Positions 52,178 to 59,933 of a stretch of 64,000 nucleotides of DNA are shown here, piece after piece; positions within the stretch are counted from its first letter, which is position 1; each line of letters opens with the position of its first letter. A model generated the notes under the pieces. The model was not told the DNA's origin. It worked only from the letters and a program-made list of their open reading frames with translations, and made no database searches. The position numbers and the translations under genes are program-made. This DNA comes from Bradyrhizobium sediminis. GTDB lineage: Bacteria > Pseudomonadota > Alphaproteobacteria > Rhizobiales > Xanthobacteraceae. Location: positions 5,032,501-5,096,500 of the forward strand of contig NZ_CP076134.1 in NCBI RefSeq assembly GCF_018736085.1, read 5' to 3'.

Positions 52178-52348
52178 CGGATCGGCCTTGCGAAGGATGC
52201 AGCCTCGCGCCGGCGGATGCAGGCACCGAAGCGTGCGATTTTCCCCCGGCGCGCCGCCGTTAGCCGAATGACGCCCCCCCGCCGCGGCGTTTTGCGATTG
52301 ACTTGGGGTTTTCGATGCTTAGCCTCACCCGTGGAGCGGGAGGCTTGA

Positions 52349-53083
52349 ATGCAGTCTGTGGAACCATATTGGGGACGGCAGGCGCTGGATTTCGTCGACG
52401 CGATCGAAGCGTCGAAGACGACCGCGAGCGTCATTTCGCAGTTCGAGCGAATGATCGCCAAGCTCGGCTTCCACGCCTACATCATGGCGGGGATTCCGAC
52501 ATCGGGACAGTCGCTCAAGCAGTTGACGGTTGCGAACGGCTGGCCGGCGGAATGGTTCGAATTGTACAACCGCGAGAACCTGAGCGCGGTCGATCCCGTT
52601 CCGCGGCATTGTTTCCGCACCCTGAACCCGTTCGAGTGGAAGGACGCGCCCTACGATCCGGAGTTCGATCGGCCCGCGCACCGCGTGATGACGCGTGCCC
52701 GCGATTTTCGATTTCACGAAGGTTTCTGCATCCCGATCCATTACGACGACGCCACCGGCGCCATCAGCATCGCGGGCGAACGTCCTTTTCTCGATCCGGA
52801 AACCAAGAGCGCGCTTCACCTGATGAGCGTGTTCACCCATGGCAGGCTTCGGGCGCTTTCCAGGCCGAACCCGGCCACCTCCGGCCGGCGGCTCTCCGAC
52901 ATCGAAGCCGAGGTGCTGCGCTGGGCCGCGCGCGGAAAGACCGCCTGGGAAACCAGCCAGATCCTGCACATTTCGGAGCGCAACGTGCGCTGGCATATCG
53001 AGGAAGCGCAGCGAAAATTGATGACAAAAAACAAAACCGCCACCGTAGCGATGGCACTTGTCAACCGGGAAATCCTGCTCTGA
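52349..53083 (+). CDS. LuxR-family quorum-sensing regulator
   Basis: 244 residues: autoinducer-binding domain at 15-165 with the conserved WPAEWFELYN and FHEGFCIPIHYDD (W-x-Y, D and G residues), and a C-terminal LuxR HTH at about 175-240 (LSDIEAEVLRWAARGKTAWE, TSQILHISERNVRWHIEEAQRK, given as two parts). Typical of BjaR/RpaR-type receptors. It is directly upstream of the synthase gene in the same direction. Confidence 0.9.
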   Translation: MQSVEPYWGRQALDFVDAIEASKTTASVISQFERMIAKLGFHAYIMAGIPTSGQSLKQLTVANGWPAEWFELYNRENLSAVDPVPRHCFRTLNPFEWKDAPYDPEFDRPAHRVMTRARDFRFHEGFCIPIHYDDATGAISIAGERPFLDPETKSALHLMSVFTHGRLRALSRPNPATSGRRLSDIEAEVLRWAARGKTAWETSQILHISERNVRWHIEEAQRKLMTKNKTATVAMALVNREILL

Positions 53084-53101
53084 ACTGGGAGTTCTTCCAG
53101 T
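53084..53101. promoter_or_regulatory. Candidate lux box upstream of the autoinducer synthase gene
   Basis: ACTGGGAGTTCTTCCAGT, an 18-bp dyad (seven of nine pairs match) starting at the base after the luxR stop and about 65 bases before the synthase ATG. Its length and CTG(G)-CCAG ends match LuxR-type operators. Confidence 0.65.
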
Positions 53102-53165
53102 AGATCAATTCCAGTTCATCGGCATGCTGACCGCCTGATTGAATCCCGATCAAGCGGTGAGCCAG

Positions 53166-53849
53166 ATGCTCGAAATTCACGTCGTCCGAAAAGACAACCG
53201 GCATCTCTATCAGGAATACTTCGACCCGTATTTCCGGTGGCGCCACGAGATCTATGTCAAGCAGCGCAAGTGGATGGCGCTGGATCGTCCGGACGGCCGC
53301 GAGATCGACCAGTTCGACACCGAAGATGCGGTCTATCTGTTCGCCATCGACAACGGCCAGTTGATCGGCGGCATGCGCGCGCTGCCGACGCTGGCGCCGA
53401 CCCTGATGAGCGACATCTTCCCGTATCTCAACATCCGCGAGCCGATCCGGCGATCCGACGTGTACGAGCTGTCGCGGATCTTCGTCATTCCGGAACGGCG
53501 CGGAGAGCATGCCGGGCCACGTGTGGAAATGCTGCTGCTGACCGCGATCATGGAATACGGCATCAGCGTCGGGCTGACCGGTTTCACCATCGTGCTGGAG
53601 TCGTGGTGGCTTCCCCGGTTCGAGCGCTGCGGCTGGAAAGCGCATCCGCTCGGTCTGCCGCAGATGATCGACGGCATGTCGGTCCTGGCCGTGCTGGTCG
53701 ATTGCGATGACACGACGTGGAAATCGCTTTGCAGCCAGATCGGCCTGACGCGACCGACGCTGACGTGGCGCGGACTGGCCGGAATCAATCGCCTGGCGCT
53801 GCCGGAAATTTCGATTCCTGCTCCATCAACCGCTCCGCCAGCGCGATGA
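53166..53849 (+). CDS. Acyl-homoserine-lactone synthase (LuxI family, BjaI/RpaI-like)
   Basis: 227 residues from ATG at 53166; a TTG at 53139 is less likely. Conserved LuxI residues are present: R26-H-E-I-Y, W36, D48-Q-F-D51, R71, and YELSRIFV with E101 and R104. The C-terminal ITAFTIVLESWWLPRFERCGW-like run (here LTGFTIVLESWWLPR) is typical of the Bradyrhizobium/Rhodopseudomonas synthases that use acyl-CoA or aroyl-CoA rather than acyl-ACP (BjaI isovaleryl, RpaI p-coumaroyl, BraI cinnamoyl). Which substrate it uses is not decided by the sequence. Confidence 0.88.
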   Translation: MLEIHVVRKDNRHLYQEYFDPYFRWRHEIYVKQRKWMALDRPDGREIDQFDTEDAVYLFAIDNGQLIGGMRALPTLAPTLMSDIFPYLNIREPIRRSDVYELSRIFVIPERRGEHAGPRVEMLLLTAIMEYGISVGLTGFTIVLESWWLPRFERCGWKAHPLGLPQMIDGMSVLAVLVDCDDTTWKSLCSQIGLTRPTLTWRGLAGINRLALPEISIPAPSTAPPAR

Positions 53850-53979
53850 GCTCCTCACGATGCGCGCTGTTTCGCAACTGCAGGAAACTCTTCATCAACC
53901 GAAGCCCGGAAACCGTCACCTCGTCGCTCTTCAACGCTGCAGATTCAGGCGGCATCGGGATGCTATTCATTGCTGACAT
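53785..53979 (-). CDS. Small hypothetical protein antisense to the synthase 3' end
   Basis: 64 residues from ATG at 53979 (MSAMNSIPMPPESAALKSDE). The end GLRLMKSFLQLRNSAHREEL IALAERLMEQE resembles the C-terminal helices of rhizobial XRE regulators. It overlaps the last 65 bases of the synthase gene. Weak ribosome site. It and the next small frame start 15 bases apart on opposite strands. Confidence 0.45.
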   Translation of the reverse strand: MSAMNSIPMPPESAALKSDEVTVSGLRLMKSFLQLRNSAHREELIALAERLMEQESKFPAAPGD

Positions 53980-53994
53980 ATTGGATTTAACGCT

Positions 53995-54180
53995 GTGACT
54001 GAACCTTCGCTCGACAGGATCATAGAACGACTGCAATCCTGCATTGACGACGCCCGCGATATGCAACTCAAGATGCTGGAGCGGATTTTGTCAATAGCAC
54101 TGCTCCAAGCCCATGATGATAAAGACGAATCTGATGACGACGACGGCCGCTATTGCTGTCGTGTCACCCCGCGCCGTTGA
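53995..54180 (+). CDS. Small hypothetical protein (61 residues)
   Basis: GTG start, MTEPSLDRIIERLQSCIDDA, a helix RDMQLKMLERILSIALLQAH, then a very acidic stretch (DDKDESDDDD). No family recognised. No clear ribosome site; it may be spurious, but composition is protein-like. Confidence 0.35.
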   Translation: MTEPSLDRIIERLQSCIDDARDMQLKMLERILSIALLQAHDDKDESDDDDGRYCCRVTPRR

Positions 54181-54321
54181 GGACGTGAACCGCATCCGCG
54201 GCGCCGAAGTCGAGCCGGGCATCACATCGTCCCGCAAACCGCATCCGCCAAAAAATCAGTGCGTGATCTTTCTTTCTTGAGCCGTTATGTCGCACAGATG
54301 GGCTTAGGCGGTATCGATCTA

Positions 54322-54335
54322 TTGAGATAGATCAA
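54322..54335 (+). promoter_or_regulatory. FNR/FixK-type box TTGAGATAGATCAA
   Basis: Matches the TTGA(T/C/G)-N4-(A/G)ATCAA pattern of FNR/FixK2 sites and lies 50 bases upstream of the stress-protein ATG, as for an activated promoter under low oxygen. Confidence 0.6.
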
Positions 54336-54384
54336 CCCTCGCACCCGCCGACACACTCTACTAGGGGCTCGATAGGAGACAGGC

Positions 54385-55218
54385 ATGGCGTTCAAAGATA
54401 TTCTTGTCGCGCTCAACAGTTACCCCGACCCGACGCCGGTTTCGGCGGTCGAGGATGCGGTTTCGGTCGCCGCGGCGCTCGGCGCGCATCTCGCGGCGCT
54501 TTCTTGCGAGACCCGGGTTCAGTTGCCCGGGCACTTCATCTCGGCCTCGATGGTCAGCGGCATGATCGCGGCCGAAACCGGCAAGAGCCGGAAGAACGCC
54601 CACGACCTGCTGGCCGCGTTCGATGCCGCCGCGCAGAAAGCCGGCATCCTGCATGAAACGATCCTCGAGAAATGCCTCACGCTGGAGGTCCCGGACATCC
54701 TGGTGGAATATGCGCGGCTTCGCGACCTGACGATCCTGCCGATGCCCGCGGCTTCCGATCAATGGTACGCCGAAGCGATCATATTCGGATCGGGCAGGCC
54801 GACCCTGATCCTGCCGGAAAGCCTGAAGCGCCGGCCGTTCCAGCTCGGGACGGTGGCGGTGGCCTGGGATTTCAGCCGCGCGGCGGCGCGGGCGATTTCC
54901 GACGCCCTGCCGATGCTCGAACTGGCGAAGCAGGTGCGCATCGTGACGGTTGTCAATGAAAAGGCGCTCGACACCAAGCGTTCCGACGAAGAGGTGGCCA
55001 AGAACCTGGCCCGGCACGGCATCAATGTCGTGCTGGACAAGGTCGACGCCAAGGGCAAATCGATCGGCGCCGTGCTCGAATCCTACGCCTCGTCGCAAGC
55101 TGCGGATTTGCTGGTGATGGGTGCGTATGGACACACGAGGCTGCGCGAGTTCGTGCTGGGCGGCGCGACCCGGAGCCTGTTGTCGAAGCCGCCGCTGCCG
55201 ATCCTGTTCTCGCATTAA
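54385..55218 (+). CDS. Universal stress protein (UspA family, tandem-type length)
   Basis: 277 residues. The N-terminal half (FKDILVALNSYPDPTPVSAV) is a degenerate Usp domain; the C-terminal half has GTVAVAWDFSRAAARAISDA and LLVMGAYGHTRLREFVLGGA, a GxxGx9G nucleotide-binding-like motif whose last Ser/Thr is replaced by Gly. It abuts the permease gene (stop TAA directly followed by its ATG), so the two are cotranscribed. The FNR/FixK box suggests induction under low oxygen. Confidence 0.9.
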   Translation: MAFKDILVALNSYPDPTPVSAVEDAVSVAAALGAHLAALSCETRVQLPGHFISASMVSGMIAAETGKSRKNAHDLLAAFDAAAQKAGILHETILEKCLTLEVPDILVEYARLRDLTILPMPAASDQWYAEAIIFGSGRPTLILPESLKRRPFQLGTVAVAWDFSRAAARAISDALPMLELAKQVRIVTVVNEKALDTKRSDEEVAKNLARHGINVVLDKVDAKGKSIGAVLESYASSQAADLLVMGAYGHTRLREFVLGGATRSLLSKPPLPILFSH

Positions 55219-56448
55219 ATGACGCCCGATCCTGCGGCGGGGGGCCCGGTGCCGCTACGGCGCCGGCTGGGTCTGACGCTGCTGGTACTTTATGGCACCG
55301 GCATCACGGTCGGCGCCGGCATCTACGTGTTGATCGGCGAGGTTGCCGGCCATGCCGGCACTTTTGCGCCATGGTCGTTCGTGCTTGCCGCGGCGGTGAT
55401 GGCGCTGACGGTGGCGTCCTACGCCGAACTGTCGACCCGCTTTCCGGTCAGCGCCGGCGAGGCGGCCTATGTGATGGCGGCCTTCCATTCCCGGACCTTC
55501 GCCACGGTGGTCGGTTTGCTATCGGTCGCCATCGGCGTGATTTCCTCGGCCGCCGTTGCGCTCGGCTCGGTCGGCTACATCCAGCAATTCATTCCCCTGC
55601 CGCAATATCTGATCGCGCTGGCCGTGCTGGCACTGCTCGGCGGCGTCGCTGCATGGGGCATTCTGGAATCCGTCGTGCTGGCGAGCGTATTCACCCTGAT
55701 CGAGGTCGGGGGATTGCTCATCGTCATCCTGGCTGCGGTCTCCAATGATCTGCCGTTCGCCGCGGCAATCACCACCCTGCCGCCGCTGACCGCCACCGCG
55801 CTGTCGGGCATTGCCTTCGGCGGGCTGCTCGCCTTCTTCGCCTTCATCGGTTTCGAGGATCTCGCCAACATCGTGGAGGAAGCACGGGTGCCGCACCGCG
55901 ACATTCCGCGCGCCATGGTGCTGACGCTCCTGATCTCGACGGTGCTGTACGTGCTGGTAGCCGCGATCGCTGTCAGCGCGGTTTCCACCGAGCGGCTGGC
56001 CTTGTCCACCGCTCCGCTCAGCCTGGTGTTCCGCGAAGTCGCCGGCGTCAGCCCGGCGACGATCAGCGCGATCGCCATCGTGGCGACGCTGAACACGATC
56101 CTGGCGCAAATGACGATGGCGGCGCGGGTAATCTACGGCCTCGCGCGCGAAGGCAGCCTGCCCGCCTTTTTCGCCCGGGTGAACCCGCGCACGCGCACGC
56201 CGCTGCCCGCCACCGCATTCGTGGTGCTGGCGATCGTTCCACTGGCATTGCTGGTTCCGCTGACGCCGCTGGCGGAACTTACTTCACTGGCGACGCTTGC
56301 GGTATTTGCGGTCGTCAATCTTGCCCTGTTGTGGCTTCGCTGGCGTGGCGCGGAGTCGCTCGTTCCCCATGTCACGGTTCCGACCTGGGTGCCCGCGATC
56401 GGACTTGCGACCTGCGCCGCCATGATCGCGCACGCGCTGCTGGCGTGA
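55219..56448 (+). CDS. APC-family amino-acid permease
   Basis: 409-residue membrane protein with about 11 spans. RRRLGLTLLVLYGTGITVGA GIYVLIGEVAGHAG is the conserved APC first-helix run (GxGIxxG region), then AELSTRFPVSAGEAAYVM and GFEDLANIVEEARVPHRDIP, a mark of the YbaT/CAT-like branch. Start ATG immediately follows the stress-protein stop. Cytoplasmic-membrane amino-acid or amine transporter; substrate unknown. Confidence 0.88.
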   Translation: MTPDPAAGGPVPLRRRLGLTLLVLYGTGITVGAGIYVLIGEVAGHAGTFAPWSFVLAAAVMALTVASYAELSTRFPVSAGEAAYVMAAFHSRTFATVVGLLSVAIGVISSAAVALGSVGYIQQFIPLPQYLIALAVLALLGGVAAWGILESVVLASVFTLIEVGGLLIVILAAVSNDLPFAAAITTLPPLTATALSGIAFGGLLAFFAFIGFEDLANIVEEARVPHRDIPRAMVLTLLISTVLYVLVAAIAVSAVSTERLALSTAPLSLVFREVAGVSPATISAIAIVATLNTILAQMTMAARVIYGLAREGSLPAFFARVNPRTRTPLPATAFVVLAIVPLALLVPLTPLAELTSLATLAVFAVVNLALLWLRWRGAESLVPHVTVPTWVPAIGLATCAAMIAHALLA

Positions 56449-56451
56449 CGG

Positions 56452-57174
56452 CTATTCGTCGACGAAGGTGACGGTGTCGGCGATGCTGGCGCGCGAAGTC
56501 CGGTAGCTGTTGACCTTGTGGGCATGATCCGCATAGCCGAATGAAATGCCGCAGACCACCCGGCGGTCGTCGCCGAGCTTGAAGTGGCTGCGGATCAAGC
56601 CGGAATGGCGAGCCAATGCCGCCTGCGGAATTGTGCCGAGGCCGAGCGCCTGAGCGGCCAGCATGAAATTGCCGACATAGGCGCCGCAATCGACGGCGCC
56701 GTAGACCCCGAGCGGCTCGTCGGTATGGACGATCGCGACATGCGGCGCGCCGAAGAAATTGTAGTTCTCCAGCGCCTGCCTGGCATAGGCCGCCTTGTCG
56801 CCACGCGCGATGCCGAGCGTGTTGTAAAGCTGGAAGCCGCTCTCGCGCCGCCGCTCCAGATAGACGCCGAGATATTCCCGCGGCGGCGGAAAATCGTGGC
56901 CGTCCTCGGCGCCGGAAGCCGCTTCCTTGTAGATCAGCTTGCGGAACCGCTCCTTGGCTTCGCCGCTCGCGATCAGCACCTGCCATGGCTGGCTGTTGCA
57001 CCATGATGCCGTCCGTTGCGCCACCGTGAGCACATGCTCGATGGTCTCACGGGGAACCGGCTGCGGCAGGAAGGCGCGGACCGAATAGCGCTCGTTCAAG
57101 AGCTCCTCGAGCACGCCGATGCGGTCCTCGGCCGCATAATGCGCTTTTGGCGCCTTCGCAACGGCATCTGCCAT
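56452..57174 (-). CDS. Nitroreductase-family flavoprotein
   Basis: 240 residues. NERYSVRAFLPQPVPRETIE is the FMN-binding entry, RTASWCNSQPWQVLIASGEA the second FMN contact, ALGLGTIPQAALARHSGLIR and GISFGYADHAHKVNSYRTSR the dimer part. NAD(P)H-dependent reduction of nitro or quinone-like groups in the family. Last gene of the minus-strand acyl-CoA operon, two bases after the dehydrogenase; a role in reducing an aromatic intermediate is possible. Confidence 0.85.
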   Translation of the reverse strand: MADAVAKAPKAHYAAEDRIGVLEELLNERYSVRAFLPQPVPRETIEHVLTVAQRTASWCNSQPWQVLIASGEAKERFRKLIYKEAASGAEDGHDFPPPREYLGVYLERRRESGFQLYNTLGIARGDKAAYARQALENYNFFGAPHVAIVHTDEPLGVYGAVDCGAYVGNFMLAAQALGLGTIPQAALARHSGLIRSHFKLGDDRRVVCGISFGYADHAHKVNSYRTSRASIADTVTFVDE

Positions 57175-57176
57175 GT

Positions 57177-58421
57177 CTAGCGCCCCTTGGTCGGGATTTT
57201 GTTGAACGGCACGTCCTTGTCGACGCGGATATCGCCGGGGAGTCCCAGCACGCGCTCGGCGATGATGTTGCGGAGAATTTCATCGGTGCCGCCGGCGATG
57301 CGCATCGAGGGCGCGCCCAGCAGCATCTGCTGGAACTGGCCCGCCGCTTCTTCTTCCGCCGCACCGGTGAGGGCGCCGGCCGCGCCCTGCAGGTCCATGG
57401 CATAGGCCGCGATGTCCTGCAGCATGACGCCGGCGACCAGCTTGCCGATCGAATTCTCCGGCCCCGGGCGCTCGCCCTTGGAGAGCGCCGACACCGCGCG
57501 ATAGCTGGTGTATTTCAGCCCGCTCGCCTTCACCGCCCAGCTCGCGAGCTTCGAGCGCGTGGCGCGATCGTCGATCGCGGGACCGTCCTCCGTCATCAGG
57601 TTGGAGCAGAATTCGAACATCTCGGGGAATCCGGTCGCCAGCCGCGCGCCGATCGACATCCGTTCGTTCATCAGCGTGGTGAGCGAGACGTTCCAGCCGT
57701 CCCCGACATTGCCGAGACGCTGGCTGTCGGGAATGACGACGTCGGTGAAGTAGACTTCGTTGAACTCCTGCATGCCGTTGGCCTGCTTGATCGGCCGCAC
57801 CTCGACGCCTTTGCTCTTCATGTCGAGGAAGAACATGGTCAGGCCCTTGTGCTTCGGCACATTGGGGTCGGTACGCGTGATCAGGAGGCCATAGTCGGAG
57901 TAATGCGCGCCGGAGGTCCAGATCTTCTGGCCGTTGACGATCCAGTTATCGCCCTTCTTCTCCGCGCGGGTGCGCAGACCGGCGACGTCGGAACCACCCG
58001 CTGGCTCCGAAAACAGCTGGCACCAGATCTGTTCGCCGGAGGCGAGCTTCGGCAGATAGTGGCGCTTGTGCTCCTCGCTGCCGAAGGCCATCACGGTCGG
58101 GCCGCACATGCCCTCGCCGATCTGGAACGGCTGCGTCAGCTTGCCGTAGACGCCCTCTTCCTGCTGCCAGATCACCTTCTCGATCGGCGTGGCGCCGCGG
58201 CCGCCATATTCCTTCGGCCAGTGCAGGCAGGCCCAGCCGCCATCGGCTTTCTTCTTCTGCCAGGCCTTGCCGACCTCGACGATGTCGTCGTTCTGCAGCC
58301 GGATGCGGCCGAGCGAGGATTTGGAAAGCTCCTCCTCGTACTGCTTCGGCGCATTGGCGGCGATCCACTTGCGGGCCTCGGTGCGGAAGGCGGCTTCCTG
58401 CGGGGTGTCATCGAAATTCAT
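57177..58421 (-). CDS. Acyl-CoA dehydrogenase, large-subunit type, paralogue 1
   Basis: 414 residues from ATG at 58421 with GGAGAAGG upstream. FAD/substrate marks: CQLFSEPAGGSDVAGLRTRA, WIVNGQKIWTSGAHYSDYG, and C-terminal AGGTDEILRNIIAERVLG. At the position of the medium-chain-type catalytic Glu (E-G-T) there is Gly, as in FadE26-like enzymes that keep their base elsewhere. About 80 percent identical by eye to the next gene. Likely forms a heteromer with the 375-residue enzyme of the same operon. Confidence 0.88.
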   Translation of the reverse strand: MNFDDTPQEAAFRTEARKWIAANAPKQYEEELSKSSLGRIRLQNDDIVEVGKAWQKKKADGGWACLHWPKEYGGRGATPIEKVIWQQEEGVYGKLTQPFQIGEGMCGPTVMAFGSEEHKRHYLPKLASGEQIWCQLFSEPAGGSDVAGLRTRAEKKGDNWIVNGQKIWTSGAHYSDYGLLITRTDPNVPKHKGLTMFFLDMKSKGVEVRPIKQANGMQEFNEVYFTDVVIPDSQRLGNVGDGWNVSLTTLMNERMSIGARLATGFPEMFEFCSNLMTEDGPAIDDRATRSKLASWAVKASGLKYTSYRAVSALSKGERPGPENSIGKLVAGVMLQDIAAYAMDLQGAAGALTGAAEEEAAGQFQQMLLGAPSMRIAGGTDEILRNIIAERVLGLPGDIRVDKDVPFNKIPTKGR

Positions 58422-58440
58422 GGCGAGTTTCCTTCTCCCT

Positions 58441-58543
58441 GTCATTCCGGGGCGAGCGCGAAGCGCTCGAACCCGGAATCTCGATCAATGATATCTAATC
58501 TCTGGATTCCGGGTTCGCAGCTTCGCTGCGCCCCGGAATGACG
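58441..58543. repeat. Palindromic repeat, family B
   Basis: GTCATTCCGGGGCGAGCGCG arm and GCGCCCCGGAATGACG arm with inner GAACCCGGAATC/GATTCCGGGTTC. It sits in the gap between two acyl-CoA dehydrogenase genes. Confidence 0.88.
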
Positions 58544-58549
58544 ACTCGT

Positions 58550-59797
58550 TCATCCCCGTCCCCTGGTCGGTATCTTGTTGAACGGCACGTCCTTGTCGAC
58601 CCGGATGTCGCCGGGCAGGCCGAGCACGCGCTCGGCGATGATGTTGCGCATGATCTCGTCGGTGCCGCCTTCGACACGGGTGCCGGGCGCGCGCAGCAGC
58701 ATGGCCTGGAATTTACCGGTTGCCTCGGCATCCTCGGGGCCGCTCAGCACGCCGGCGGCACCCTGCAGGTCCAGCGCATAGGCCGCGACATCCTGGATCA
58801 TTGAACCCGCGACCAGCTTGCCGATCGAATTCTCCGGCCCCGGGCGTTCGCCCTTCGACAGCGCCGAGATCGCCCGCATGCTGGTGTATTTCAGCCCGCT
58901 CGCCTTCACCGCCCAGTTGGCGAGTTTGGAGCGCACATTGCGGTCTTCGATCGCGGGGCAGTCATCCAGCATCAGGCTGTTGCAGAACTCGAACAGTTCC
59001 GGAAAACCGGTCGAGACGCCCGCGCCGATCGACATGCGCTCGTTCATCAGCGTGGTCAGCGACACGTTCCAGCCGTCATTGACGGCGCCGAGCCGCTGGC
59101 TGTCCGGAATTTTCACGTCGGTGAAGTAGACCTCGTTGAAGTCGGACGCGCCGTTGGCCTGCTTGATCGGCTTCACTTCGACGCCGAGACTCTTCATGTC
59201 CAGGAAGAACATGGTGAGGCCCTTGTGCTTGGCGACGTTGGGATCGGTGCGCGTCAGCAGGATGCCATAGTCCGAGTAGTGCGCACCCGAAGTCCAGATC
59301 TTCTGGCCGTTGATGATCCAGTCGTCGCCCTTCCTTTCCGCGCGCGTGCGCAGGCCGGCGACATCGGAACCGCCGGCGGGTTCGGAGAACAACTGGCACC
59401 AGATCTTTTCGCCCGAGGCGAGCGGCGGCAAATACTTGCGCTTCTGGTCCTCGCCGGCAAAGGCCATCATGGTCGGGCCGCACATGCCGTGGCCGATGAT
59501 GAACATGCCCGAGAGTTTGCCGAACGGGCCCTCTTCCTGCTGCCAGATCACGCGCTCGATCGGCGACGCACCCCGCCCGCCATATTCCTTCGGCCAGTGC
59601 AGGCAGGCCCAGCCGGCGTCCGCCTTCTTCTTCTGCCAGGCCTTTGCCACTTCGAGGATGTTGGCGCCCTTGAGCTGGGTGCGGCCCAGCGAGGACTTGC
59701 GCAGCTCTTCCTCGTACTGCTTCGGCGCGTTGGCGGCGATCCAGGCCTTGGCCTCGGCGCGGAACGCGGCCTCCTGCGGGGTGTCGTCGAAGTTCAT
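58550..59797 (-). CDS. Acyl-CoA dehydrogenase, large-subunit type, paralogue 2
   Basis: 415 residues; same order of motifs as paralogue 1 (CQLFSEPAGGSDVAGLRTRA, IINGQKIWTSGAHYSDYGIL) with C-terminal VEGGTDEIMRNIIAERVLG. It differs in the segment GPFGKLSGMFIIGHGMCGPT, which lines the acyl pocket, so the two may differ in substrate. AAGGACAA precedes its ATG. Upstream member of the tandem duplicate. Confidence 0.88.
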   Translation of the reverse strand: MNFDDTPQEAAFRAEAKAWIAANAPKQYEEELRKSSLGRTQLKGANILEVAKAWQKKKADAGWACLHWPKEYGGRGASPIERVIWQQEEGPFGKLSGMFIIGHGMCGPTMMAFAGEDQKRKYLPPLASGEKIWCQLFSEPAGGSDVAGLRTRAERKGDDWIINGQKIWTSGAHYSDYGILLTRTDPNVAKHKGLTMFFLDMKSLGVEVKPIKQANGASDFNEVYFTDVKIPDSQRLGAVNDGWNVSLTTLMNERMSIGAGVSTGFPELFEFCNSLMLDDCPAIEDRNVRSKLANWAVKASGLKYTSMRAISALSKGERPGPENSIGKLVAGSMIQDVAAYALDLQGAAGVLSGPEDAEATGKFQAMLLRAPGTRVEGGTDEIMRNIIAERVLGLPGDIRVDKDVPFNKIPTRGRG

Positions 59798-59813
59798 GGA
59801 CGTTGTCCTTGCT

Positions 59814-59931
59814 CGTCATTCCGGACGATCCGCCTCGCGGATCGATCCGGAATCCAGAAGTTACAATCTCGAGATTCTCGATGTGCAATTGCACATCATA
59901 GTTCGCAGCTTCGCTGCGCCCCGGAATGACG
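59814..59931. repeat. Palindromic repeat, family B
   Basis: CGTCATTCCGGACGATCCG arm and CGCCCCGGAATGACG arm, with inner CGATCCGCCTCGCGGATCG and a GATGTGCAATTGCACATC palindrome. Confidence 0.88.
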
Positions 59932-59933
59932 TT

